From Nannocystis pusilla (GTDB lineage Bacteria; Myxococcota_A; Polyangia; Nannocystales; Nannocystaceae): a DNA stretch of 64,000 bases. The notes beneath the pieces were generated by a model. The model saw only the letters and a list, made by a program, of their open reading frames with translations, was not told the DNA's origin and searched no databases. The position numbers were made by a program, and so were the translations under genes. Below, piece after piece: positions 43,178-52,949 of this stretch (the first letter of the stretch is position 1; each line of letters starts with the position of its first letter). Location of the stretch: the NCBI RefSeq assembly GCF_020073745.1, contig NZ_JAIRAU010000001.1:930001-994000 (forward strand). Direction: 5' to 3'.

Positions 43178-44308
43178 TCACGCCTCGCGGGTGCGACCGC
43201 CGGAAGTGATGGACGGCTCGGTCTGGCCGCGGCCGGTCGTGGTCTGGCCCTGCGTGGCCCTTTCGCCCTGACCTCGCGTCTCCTGTCCGCCCTGGCTGAC
43301 CCGGACCTGGTTCTGGACCTCGCGGACGCCCGAGATGTCCTCGCACAGATCTTCGACGAGTCGCTTGGCCTGCCGGTCGTCGACCGTGCCGCTCAGGGTG
43401 ACGACGCCCTGGACGACCTTGACCTCGATCTCGCTCGCGTCCACCGCGGGGTGCCGGGTCAAGGTCTCGCAGATCTCCTCGTTGATGCGGTCATCGGCGC
43501 GGCGGTAGCCCTTCGGTCCGCGGCCCGCGAAGCGCTCGCGCTCGTGCATGCCGCCGCGGTAGCCGCGGCCCTCTTCCATGCCCATGCCGCCGCGGTAGCC
43601 GCGGCCCTCTTCCATGCCCATGCCGCCGCGGTAGCCGCGGCCCTCTTCCATGCCCATGCCGCCGCGGTAGCCGCGGCCTTCTTCCATGCCGCCGCGGAAG
43701 CCGCCGCCTTCCTCGCCCATGCCTTCGTAGCCGCGACCGCCGTAGCCCTCGCGGCCGAACGAACCACCGTAGCCGCCGAAGCCGGAGCGCTGGCCCTGCA
43801 TGCCCTGCCACGAGGTCTGCGGGCCGCCGTACTGGCCCTGGCCGTACGACTGACGACCGCGGCCCTCGTAATAGCCCTGGCCGCCGAAGCCCTGCTGGCC
43901 CTGGCCGCCGTAATAACCCTGGCCGCCGAAGCCCTGCTGGCCCTGGCCGCCGTAATAACCCTGGCCGCCGAAACCCTGCTGGCCCTGGCCGCCGTACATG
44001 CCCTGCTGGCCCTGGCCGCCGTACATGCCCTGCTGGCCCTGGCCGCCGTACATGCCCTGCTGGCCCTGGCCGCCGTAATAGCCCTGCTGGCCCTCATAGC
44101 GGCCATAACCGCCCTGTTCGCCGAATTCTCCGGCGCGGCGCTCCTCGTACTCCATGCCCTCCTCTTCTTCGAAGCGATGACGGCGGGGCTCGTCGCGGCC
44201 CGACCACGAGCGCATCTCCTCGCCGCGCTCGCGGCCCTCTCGCTCCTGGGGCCGCCTGCGGCCGTGGGTCTGCTCTTCTTGCATGTGGCGACGTTCGCTG
44301 GGTCTCAT
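43178..44308 (-). CDS. BON-domain protein with long Gly/Gln/Tyr repeat region
   Basis: The 376-residue protein starts with a charged region (RRPQEREGRERGEEM). Three classes of low-complexity repeats follow: MYGGQGQQG three times, FGGQGYYGGQGQQG three times, and GMEEGRGYRGGMG about four times. It ends with one BON domain (residues about 265-335, ETLTRHPAVDASEIEVKVVQ, GVVTLSGTVDDRQAKRLVED). BON domains bind phospholipid and occur in envelope or stress proteins. There is no signal peptide, so it may be cytoplasmic. The repeats resemble phase-separating sequences. The start has GGAG 8 bases upstream. Copy number of the 27- and 42-base DNA repeats could vary without frame loss. Confidence 0.82.
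   Translation of the reverse strand: MRPSERRHMQEEQTHGRRRPQEREGRERGEEMRSWSGRDEPRRHRFEEEEGMEYEERRAGEFGEQGGYGRYEGQQGYYGGQGQQGMYGGQGQQGMYGGQGQQGMYGGQGQQGFGGQGYYGGQGQQGFGGQGYYGGQGQQGFGGQGYYEGRGRQSYGQGQYGGPQTSWQGMQGQRSGFGGYGGSFGREGYGGRGYEGMGEEGGGFRGGMEEGRGYRGGMGMEEGRGYRGGMGMEEGRGYRGGMGMEEGRGYRGGMHERERFAGRGPKGYRRADDRINEEICETLTRHPAVDASEIEVKVVQGVVTLSGTVDDRQAKRLVEDLCEDISGVREVQNQVRVSQGGQETRGQGERATQGQTTTGRGQTEPSITSGGRTREA
43548..44110. repeat. Tandem coding repeats in the BON-domain gene
   Basis: Near-identical 36-bp units at about 43555-43690 and 27/42-bp units at about 43868-44095. All are multiples of three, and all remain within one frame on the minus strand. Confidence 0.8.
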
Positions 44309-44530
44309 GGGATTGTCTCCTCGATCTGTGTGATGTGAATGACGGAATGGGCGGCCTTCAGGGCCGCCCGTGGCGCGCAGAGCATGAGAGCGGATCGGCG
44401 GCGGGCCACTGGCGACACCGCAGAAACGCCAACCTTTCGTGCCAGACATCGACGAGCGACGCCGGGCCCATCGGGGGTGCGCAGCGTCCGCCAATCATCA
44501 TACCGGTCCCGGCCGAAAGATTCGCTCGAG

Positions 44531-46135
44531 TCAGGGTTGAGCCCGCAGCTTGAACACCCGTCCGGTGTCGCCGGTCGGCCCGGGCCGATCGCTGGCGAGG
44601 AGGTAGAGCTCGCCGGCGGGATCTTGCGCGAGGCCCCGCAGGAAGTGGCCGATATCACCGTCGTCGCGCCCGGCCGCGTCGATCCGTTGTATCGACCACA
44701 ATTCGCCCCCGGCGTGCGGCACCGCATAGAACAGGACGCCGCTCGGCGTGGCCTCGAGGGCAGTCCAGGCGCCGAACACGTAGCGCCCCGCCAGCTCCGG
44801 CAGCGCCGAGCCGCGATAGACGTGGCCGCCGACGATCGCCACGCCCGGGCCGCCGTTCTTGGCGTTGGCGAATTCGACGACGGGCGGCACCAGCGGTTCG
44901 CCGTCGGCACCGACGCGGGGACATTTGGCGGGCTCCTTCAGCGGGTGGTCGCGGTCGAAGCAATGGGCGCCCTCGCGGATGTTCCAGCCCATGTTCTGCC
45001 CGCGCTCGACGATGCTCACCTCTTCCCAGCGGTGCTCGCCGGCGTCGCCGACGAACAGCCGGTGACCCTCGCCCTGGTCGAACGAGAAGCGGTAGGGGTT
45101 GCGGAAGCCGTAGGCGTAGATCTCGTCGGCGCCGGCCTTGCCGACGAAGGGGTTGTCGTCCGGCACGGCGTAGGGCCGGGCCCCGTCGACGTCGATGCGG
45201 AGGAGCTTGCCGAGCAGCGTGTCGCGCGACTGCCCATTGCCGATGTCGGGGTGGCCCATGCCCTTGTCGCCCGAACCGCCGCCGTCGCCCACCGAGATGT
45301 AGAGCAGGTCGTCGGGCCCGAACGCCAGGGCGCCGCCGTTGTGATTGAACTGCGGCTTGTCGATGGTCAACAGGACGCGCTCGGACGCCGGGTCGACGCG
45401 ATCGGGGTCCTCGTGGGAGATCCGGAGCTCGGACAGCGTCAGCGTGCTATTGTAGCCTTCGGGCCCGCCCTCGCGCAGCGGCGCGTTGTAGAAGACGTAG
45501 AGGCGGCCGTTGTCGGCGAATTCGGGGTGGAGCGCCAGGCCGAGGAGGCCGCGCTCGTCGTAGACGTCGTTGAGCTCGACCATCCGGTCGCGCAGGTCGA
45601 GCAGCGGCGCCGGCTCGCGCTCGCCGCCGCGGATCACGAAGACGAGACCGATCTGGTCGACGACGAACCAGCGATCGCTGCCGTCGTCGGGGAACGCGAG
45701 GGCGAGCGGCGCCGACAGGCCGCTCACCGTTTCGACGAGCGTCACCTGCGGCCGGGCGAGCACGGCGAGGGTGCCGGCCATGCCGCGGTGGCGGTGATCG
45801 TTGATCGGACAGTAATAGGCATAGTCGCCGGGCTGCTCCGGCGCGCGGAACGTCAGCGTCGCGGCGCGGCCGGGCGCCAGCTCGGAGAGGCGCTGCTGGC
45901 CGGCGGGCAGGTCGAACGCGATGGCGTGAGGTTCGGTGCCGTCGTTCGTCAGCGCGATCGCCAGCGGCTCGGCCGGCCCGGCGACGATGTGTGAGGGGGA
46001 GAAGGCGTGATCGTCGGCGCGGATGTCGATCTCGCGCGGGATCGTCTCCTCGGCGCCGACGGGCTTCTCGCAGCCGACCGGCGCGAGCGAGACGGCGAGA
46101 CCGATCACGAGCGCGGTCGTGCGTGCGAACGACAT
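44531..46135 (-). CDS. Cupredoxin-fused PQQ-type sugar dehydrogenase lipoprotein
   Basis: The 534-residue lipoprotein (AVSLAPVGC-EKPV) has an N-terminal cupredoxin domain (residues about 35-130). His, Cys, His and Met residues in HAIAFDLP and YYCPINDHRHRGMAG fit a type 1 copper site. It is followed by a glucose/sorbosone dehydrogenase beta-propeller (about 135-534: GLALHPEFADNGRLYVFY, FNHNGGALAFGPDDLLYISVGDGGG, GNGQSRDTLLGKLLRIDVDG, YGFRNPYRFSFD, GGHVYRGSALPELAGRYVFG). Members oxidise sugars with PQQ; electrons may pass to the attached copper domain. PQQ synthesis genes are not in the window. Confidence 0.88.
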   Translation of the reverse strand: MSFARTTALVIGLAVSLAPVGCEKPVGAEETIPREIDIRADDHAFSPSHIVAGPAEPLAIALTNDGTEPHAIAFDLPAGQQRLSELAPGRAATLTFRAPEQPGDYAYYCPINDHRHRGMAGTLAVLARPQVTLVETVSGLSAPLALAFPDDGSDRWFVVDQIGLVFVIRGGEREPAPLLDLRDRMVELNDVYDERGLLGLALHPEFADNGRLYVFYNAPLREGGPEGYNSTLTLSELRISHEDPDRVDPASERVLLTIDKPQFNHNGGALAFGPDDLLYISVGDGGGSGDKGMGHPDIGNGQSRDTLLGKLLRIDVDGARPYAVPDDNPFVGKAGADEIYAYGFRNPYRFSFDQGEGHRLFVGDAGEHRWEEVSIVERGQNMGWNIREGAHCFDRDHPLKEPAKCPRVGADGEPLVPPVVEFANAKNGGPGVAIVGGHVYRGSALPELAGRYVFGAWTALEATPSGVLFYAVPHAGGELWSIQRIDAAGRDDGDIGHFLRGLAQDPAGELYLLASDRPGPTGDTGRVFKLRAQP

Positions 46136-46436
46136 GCCGGCGGGTCATGTCGCCGGGTCTGCTCGCTGTCAAGGCGACGCCCGGGGCGCACGAGCAAGCG
46201 GGGCAGTTGCGGTTCGTCCGCGCGGACAGGCGGTGCATTCGCCATGGAAGCGCACGCGCGGCGCGAGCACGGTCGTCGGTCTCTCGCGCGCGGCCGAGGC
46301 CGTCGGGTGTGTGGATTGATGATTCGAACGAGCGGCCGGGGCTGGTTGCGTGGCGGGCGGACGGCGGCCAGGTTTGAGGGGCATCGCGTGCGCGGCTGCC
46401 TCGCGCGAGGGGTTGGCACGGATGGGAGTGGATGCC

Positions 46437-47783
46437 ATGGCCATCGGGAACGACGAACGCCTGCGCCGCGCGGTCTCTGCGATCGCCCAGCCCCTGACCG
46501 GCGCACCGACCGACTTCGACCGCGTCCTCGAGCGGATCGGCGACGCGAGCTGCGTCCTGATCGGCGAGGCCAGCCACGGGACGCACGAGTTCTACCGCCT
46601 GCGCGCGTTGCTGACGCGGCGCCTCATCGAAGAGAAGGGGTTCGCGGCGGTGAGCGCCGAGGCCGACTGGCCGGACGCCTATCGCGTGAATCGCTACGTC
46701 CACGGCGGCGGCGGCGACGGCGACGCGGTCGAGTCGCTGGCCGACTTCAAGCGCTTCCCGGCGTGGATGTGGCGCAACGCGGACGTGCTCGACTTCGTCG
46801 GCTGGCTGCGGGCGCACAACGAGGGCCTGCCGGCGGCCGCGCAGGTCGGCTTCTACGGGCTCGACCTGTACAGCTTGCACGGGTCGATCGCCGCGGTGCT
46901 CGAGTACCTCGACCGCGAGGACCCCGAGGCGGCCCGGCGCGCGCGCGACCGCTACGCCTGCTTCGAGGACATCGCCGAGGAGCCGCAGCGCTACGGGTAC
47001 GCGGTGGCGTTCGGCTTCAGCGAGGGCTGCGAGGACGCGGTGGTGCGCCAGCTGGTCGAGCTGCAGCGCAGCCGCGACGAGCGGCTGCGCAAGGACGGGC
47101 TGGTGGCGGCGGACGAGTTCTTCCACGCGGAGCAGAACGCCCGCGTGGTGGCGAACGCCGAGCGCTACTACCGGTCGATGTTCGGCGGCCGGGTGTCGTC
47201 GTGGAACCTGCGCGACCAACACATGGCCGACACGTTCGCGGCGCTGCGCGTCCGCCTCGGCGAGCGGCGGGGCGAGCCGGCGAAGCTGGTGGTGTGGGCC
47301 CACAACTCGCACGTCGGCGACGCCCGCGCGAGCGAGGTCGGCGCGGCAGGCGAGCACACGCTCGGGCAGCTGGTGCGCCAGCGCCACCCGGCGGACACGG
47401 TGCTGATCGGCTTCACGACGCACACCGGGACGGTGACGGCGGCGTCCGACTGGGGCGGGCCGGCCGAGCGCATGCGCGTGCGGCCGTCGCTGCCCGGCAG
47501 CTACGAGCGGCTGTTCCACGAGCTGGGCCTGCCGGGCTTCTACCTCGACCTGCGCGACCTCGGCGAGGCGGCCGGCGGCCTGGTCGAGCCGCGGCTGCAC
47601 CGGGCGATCGGGGTCATCTATCACCCGCGCACCGAGCGGATGAGCCACTACTTCGAGACGCGCCTGCCGCAGCAGTACGACGCGGTGTTCCACCTCGACC
47701 AGACCCGCGCGCTCGAGCCGCTCGAACGCACGGCCCGCTGGGACCGCGCCGAGGCGCCGGAGACGTACCCGAGCGGGGTGTGA
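46437..47783 (+). CDS. Erythromycin esterase family protein
   Basis: The 448-residue protein matches the Ere-like family: VLIGEASHGTHEFYRLRALLTRRLIEEKGFAAVSAEADWPDAYRVNRYVHG near residue 42, KFPAWMWRN-like segment, FYGLDLYSLHGSIAAVL, VVWAHNSHVGDARASEVG near residue 286, and IGFTTHTGTVTAASDWG. The conserved catalytic His of GEASHGTHEF and the Glu residues are present. Only some members hydrolyse macrolides; many environmental ones have unknown esterase roles. The start at 46437 follows a GGGAG ribosome site; in-frame ATGs at 46422 and 46350 are alternatives. Confidence 0.85.
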   Translation: MAIGNDERLRRAVSAIAQPLTGAPTDFDRVLERIGDASCVLIGEASHGTHEFYRLRALLTRRLIEEKGFAAVSAEADWPDAYRVNRYVHGGGGDGDAVESLADFKRFPAWMWRNADVLDFVGWLRAHNEGLPAAAQVGFYGLDLYSLHGSIAAVLEYLDREDPEAARRARDRYACFEDIAEEPQRYGYAVAFGFSEGCEDAVVRQLVELQRSRDERLRKDGLVAADEFFHAEQNARVVANAERYYRSMFGGRVSSWNLRDQHMADTFAALRVRLGERRGEPAKLVVWAHNSHVGDARASEVGAAGEHTLGQLVRQRHPADTVLIGFTTHTGTVTAASDWGGPAERMRVRPSLPGSYERLFHELGLPGFYLDLRDLGEAAGGLVEPRLHRAIGVIYHPRTERMSHYFETRLPQQYDAVFHLDQTRALEPLERTARWDRAEAPETYPSGV

Positions 47784-47839
47784 GGCGACGAGCGGGCGCG
47801 CCTTCCGGGCCCGGGCCAGGCTCGGGTAGGCTGCGCGCG

Positions 47840-48745
47840 GTGCCGGGCGAGCGATGGCAGCGGCTGTTCGAGCGCGAGCCGGCGCTGTTCGCCGCCGGCC
47901 TGCGCGTGACGAGCATCGCGGCGGCGCTGTGGCTGTCGCTCGAGGTCGACCTGCGCTGGGCGTCGCTGCCGAAAGGGGCGGTGGTGTCGGCGGCAGGGCT
48001 GGTGGTGCCGAGCGCGTGGTGGTCGGCGCCGGCGCTGCTGTGGAGCGGGCGCGCGCTGCTGTGGGGCGGGGCAGTGATATGGCTGTTCGGACATGCGCGG
48101 AAGGTCAGGTGTGCGGCCGGCTGGGCGACGGCCCTCGGGATGCTGACGCTCGGCTCGCTGTACTGGGAAGACCTGCCGTGGTTCCGCCACAAGTTCGTGC
48201 CGCCGCTGTGGTTGCTGGTGCTGCTGGCGGCGGCAGAGCACGCGCCGGCGCGGCCGGGGCAGGCGCCGCGGTGGGTCCGCGAGGGCGCGGTGTTCGTGCT
48301 GGCGTGCTTCTACGCCGGCGCCGGGCTGCACAAGCTGCTGGCGTCGGGCTGGCGCTGGGCCGACGGGACGGCGCTGCAGCTGTGGTTGTGGCGGCTCGGC
48401 GACGGCGACAGCCTGGTGCGCGCGTGGGCGATCGCCGACGCGCGCGTGGCTGCCGCGCTGGCCGCGACGGCGCTGCTGCTCGAGCTGGCGGCGGTGCTGC
48501 TGGTGCCGCTGCCGCGGGTGCGGCCGTGGCTGGCGATCGGGCTGGTGGGGCTCCACGTGGGGATCGACCAGATCCTCCACATCGACTTTCGCCCGATGAT
48601 CGCGCTGGTGCTGGTGGTCCTGATGCCGTGGCCCGAATGTTGGCAGCGGCTGCGTCGCGGCGCGGCGACAGCTGCCAGATCCGCGCGCCGGTGCAGCGCC
48701 TCGGCCGACGGTCGGGTCGAGAAGGATGCCCGAAAGGACATATAA
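47840..48745 (+). CDS. HTTM/DoxX-like integral membrane protein
   Basis: The 301-residue polytopic protein has about seven hydrophobic segments, with aromatic-rich loops and the motif VFVLACFYAGAGLHKLLASGWRWADGTALQLWLW near residues 152-185. Similar segments occur in HTTM (vitamin-K carboxylase-like) and DoxX-related membrane proteins. The assignment is loose. It starts at a GTG 57 bases after the esterase-like gene. The last codons (EKDARKDI) and the stop are formed by DNA containing a dispersed repeat half, so the C-terminus appears altered by repeat insertion. Confidence 0.6.
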   Translation: MPGERWQRLFEREPALFAAGLRVTSIAAALWLSLEVDLRWASLPKGAVVSAAGLVVPSAWWSAPALLWSGRALLWGGAVIWLFGHARKVRCAAGWATALGMLTLGSLYWEDLPWFRHKFVPPLWLLVLLAAAEHAPARPGQAPRWVREGAVFVLACFYAGAGLHKLLASGWRWADGTALQLWLWRLGDGDSLVRAWAIADARVAAALAATALLLELAAVLLVPLPRVRPWLAIGLVGLHVGIDQILHIDFRPMIALVLVVLMPWPECWQRLRRGAATAARSARRCSASADGRVEKDARKDI

Positions 48746-48747
48746 AA

Positions 48748-48761
48748 TGTCCCGAGGGACA
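48748..48761. repeat. Dispersed hairpin repeat, exact copy
   Basis: Exact TGTCCCGAGGGACA in the 24-base gap between convergent genes, preceded by an A+T-rich tataaaa. Possible terminator. Confidence 0.8.
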
Positions 48762-48769
48762 GGCGCCGT

Positions 48770-50625
<1,856 letters not shown>

Positions 50626-50629
<4 letters not shown>

Positions 50630-50895
50630 TCGCCGTACCCCAGCAATGCGTGCAGTTCGGCGACGTCGGCGGCGGTGCACTCGCGGCGGCGCAGGACGGT
50701 GATCGGGTTGCCGAGCACGGTGGCGCGCAGGGTGAACCGCGGGGCGGCGATCTCCATGGTCCGGAAGCTCGGGTTGTGCCGCGGCTCGCCCCAGCGGGCG
50801 GCGAGCCTCTGCCACGTCGAGATCACGGCGTCGCGGTCGAGGAAGTACTTGTAGGTCTCCGGATGTACGCAGGCGGGGACCTTCTCGCGGTGCAT
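50626..50895 (-). CDS. Small hypothetical protein in sensory operon
   Basis: The product is 89 residues and belongs to no recognised family. It begins MHREKVPACVHPETYKYFLDR and includes WQRLAARWGEPRHNPSFRTMEIAAPRF and the end ECTAADVAELHALLGYG. It overlaps the hybrid kinase start by four bases and lies seven bases after the V4R protein gene. It must therefore be co-translated with a sensor pair and may be an accessory or regulator. It has no signal peptide or membrane segment. Confidence 0.7.
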
Positions 50896-50902
50896 GCGCC
50901 GG

Positions 50903-52099
50903 CTACTCCACCTGCTCGACCGCGAAGTTGCAAGACGGCTCGCCGCAGCCGACGCAGCGCTCCTCGCGGGCGCTGAAGGTGCCGTAGCGCTCCTCGACCG
51001 TGCCCTCGCCGTAGACGAGCTCCATGACGCCGGCGGCCACACCGGTGAGCATGGCGCACTGCGGGGCCGCGGCCAGCCCGCGGTACTCGCGGTAGCCGAC
51101 GGCCTCGTAGCCGTAGCGCGACTCGAGCGCCAGCGTGCGCGGGGTGTGGGCGGTGACGTGCCAGTCGCCCCAGCCGAGGGCGTTGCTGATGGCGATGATG
51201 GCGTGCAGGGCGTCGGCCCGGTCGCGCACCATGGGGGCGATGAGGCCGTCCCACTCGGGCGAGTGCATGATGCCGCGGAAGGTGTTCATGCCGCAGTGCT
51301 CGGCGTCGGAGACGAGCAGGCGGATGGCCGCCTTGTCGCGCCCGAGGCCGCGCATGGCCTCGACGAAGCCGATGCAGATCCGGTTGTAGAAGTCGGCCGG
51401 CATGTTGGCGAGGTAGACGCTGAAGGCGGGGATCAGGCCGGCGTCGTCGCCGATCATCGGCATGCCGACGACGGCGTCGATGATCGCCTGCTCGTCGACG
51501 TGGGCCGACTTGGCGTAGGGCCCGCCGGGCTCGCGCGGGCTGGCGATCGCGGGCTCCTTGTGATTGGCGGCGACGGCGGGGCGCTCGCCGCGGTCGACCT
51601 CGAAGCGGCAGCGCCCGGCGCCGCGGGCCATGCACTCGACCTCGCGCACGCGCACGGCGGCGCCGGTGACGGCGTGCACGGCCCCCTGCAGGTAGCCCTC
51701 GGTGAAGCTGCACACGTTGTCGGTGGTCTCGCCGAGCCCGGCGAGCCAGCCCTCGACGAAGTGCGACGAGTCGGCGGTGACGATGCCCTCGCCGATCCGC
51801 GACAGGTCGATGCGGCCGAAGCCGAGGTGGCGGTAGAGCAGCTCGGCGACGGCCCAGCGGGTGACCTCGTCGTCGCCGGGGCGCAGCGCGCGGGCCAGCT
51901 GATCGCCGAACACCACCTCGGCGGCGCCGACGAGGATGCCCTTGCCGTCGATGCCGCGCGCGCCCTCGATGGTCCGCTGCAGGCGCGCATTGTAGTGGTG
52001 ACAGTGGATGATGACGTCGTGCCCGGCGATCCGGCGGCGATAGGTCGCCGGCTCGTACTGCATGGTCAGACGCGGGACCAAATCGCTGCCTGTCACCAT
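50903..52099 (-). CDS. V4R-domain (4-vinyl-reductase-like) sensor protein
   Basis: The 398-residue protein appears to contain two V4R-type ligand-binding units, each closing with the family Cys motif: VECMARGAGRCRFEV near residue 165 and EERCVGCGEPSCNFAV at the C-terminus. Segments SSHFVEGWLAGLGETTDNVCSFTEGYLQG and the matching ALESRYGYEAVGYREYRG region lie before them. V4R domains bind small hydrophobic molecules, or nitric oxide in some proteins, and feed regulators. No output domain is attached, so the co-transcribed kinase is the likely partner. The start has GAGGAG 8 bases upstream. It leads the operon. Confidence 0.75.
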   Translation of the reverse strand: MVTGSDLVPRLTMQYEPATYRRRIAGHDVIIHCHHYNARLQRTIEGARGIDGKGILVGAAEVVFGDQLARALRPGDDEVTRWAVAELLYRHLGFGRIDLSRIGEGIVTADSSHFVEGWLAGLGETTDNVCSFTEGYLQGAVHAVTGAAVRVREVECMARGAGRCRFEVDRGERPAVAANHKEPAIASPREPGGPYAKSAHVDEQAIIDAVVGMPMIGDDAGLIPAFSVYLANMPADFYNRICIGFVEAMRGLGRDKAAIRLLVSDAEHCGMNTFRGIMHSPEWDGLIAPMVRDRADALHAIIAISNALGWGDWHVTAHTPRTLALESRYGYEAVGYREYRGLAAAPQCAMLTGVAAGVMELVYGEGTVEERYGTFSAREERCVGCGEPSCNFAVEQVE

Positions 52100-52226
52100 C
52101 GGGTCGCTCCTCGCGCAGTGCGGCGCGCGCAGACGATGATACTCCGCCGGACATCTCCGCCGCGACTCCACACGTGCGGGCCCGCGACGTCGCGGCGTGA
52201 GCCGGCCCAGGCCCAGGCCGCGCGGA

Positions 52227-52949
52227 TCAGAGCGTCAGCGTGACGACGCCGGTGATCACCAGCGCCGCGGCCCACACGACGTCGAGGTTGAACCACGCCT
52301 TGCGGAGGATGGCCAGGCCGACCTTCTCGTAGATGACGACGGCGACGAGCCCCATCACCAGCAAGTAGCCCAGCGTGTGCAGCGCCGTGGCCAGCAGGCC
52401 CAGCAGCGGCGTCGAGGCGGCCGCCCCGAGCGCGGCGGCGTGCTCGGCGTGACCGCCGGCGACGTCGACCGCCTGCTGCGCGTGGTGGCCCGCGTGATGC
52501 ATGTGCTCGTGCATTGAAGCGTGGTCAACAGCGGAATCACCGCCCGCGCGCCAGCCCAGCAGCACGGGCGCGAGCATGAGGCCGGCCCCGTGGGCGGTCG
52601 CCATCAAGAAGCTCCACCACGTCAGGTCGAGCGAGCTGACGCGCATGCCGACCCACCGCGGGTGACGGCAGCGGACCAGCTTGTAGAGGCCGAACGCGGT
52701 GAGGCCGAGGCCGACCGGCCAGCGGACATAGGCGTCGGGCAAGGCGTCGTGCAGCAGGCCGATGACGATCAGGACCACGGCGATCGACAGCGCGTGGCCG
52801 AGGGCGATCGGCAGCAGCGCGCGCAGGACGGCGGCGCGGCGCTGCTCCTGCAGGCCGAGGGCGACGGCGAACAGCCAGCCCATGCCGGGGTTGATGCCGT
52901 GGAAGGCGCCGAGGCCCAAAAGGGCCAGCCATGCCTGGGCGTCGCTCAT
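52227..52949 (-). CDS. Membrane protein with His-rich loop, possible metal transporter
   Basis: The 240-residue protein has about six segments. It begins MSDAQAWLALLGLGAFHGINPGMGWLFAVALGL, with an FHGINPG motif recalling NicO/HoxN-like metal permeases. It has GHALSI in the second segment, an ATAHGAGLMLAP segment, and a His-rich central loop (HASMHEHMHHAGHH). These suggest transport of a divalent metal such as nickel or cobalt, or possibly copper. Family assignment is tentative. It overlaps the start of the methanethiol oxidase-like gene's stop by four bases (ATGA), so the two are coupled, the oxidase being upstream. Confidence 0.65.
   Translation of the reverse strand: MSDAQAWLALLGLGAFHGINPGMGWLFAVALGLQEQRRAAVLRALLPIALGHALSIAVVLIVIGLLHDALPDAYVRWPVGLGLTAFGLYKLVRCRHPRWVGMRVSSLDLTWWSFLMATAHGAGLMLAPVLLGWRAGGDSAVDHASMHEHMHHAGHHAQQAVDVAGGHAEHAAALGAAASTPLLGLLATALHTLGYLLVMGLVAVVIYEKVGLAILRKAWFNLDVVWAAALVITGVVTLTL

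Noticed and set aside
46007..48745. 912-codon plus-strand protein
   Set aside because: The first two thirds are an Arg-rich shadow of the esterase-like gene. Only the part from the GTG at 47840 looks like a membrane protein.
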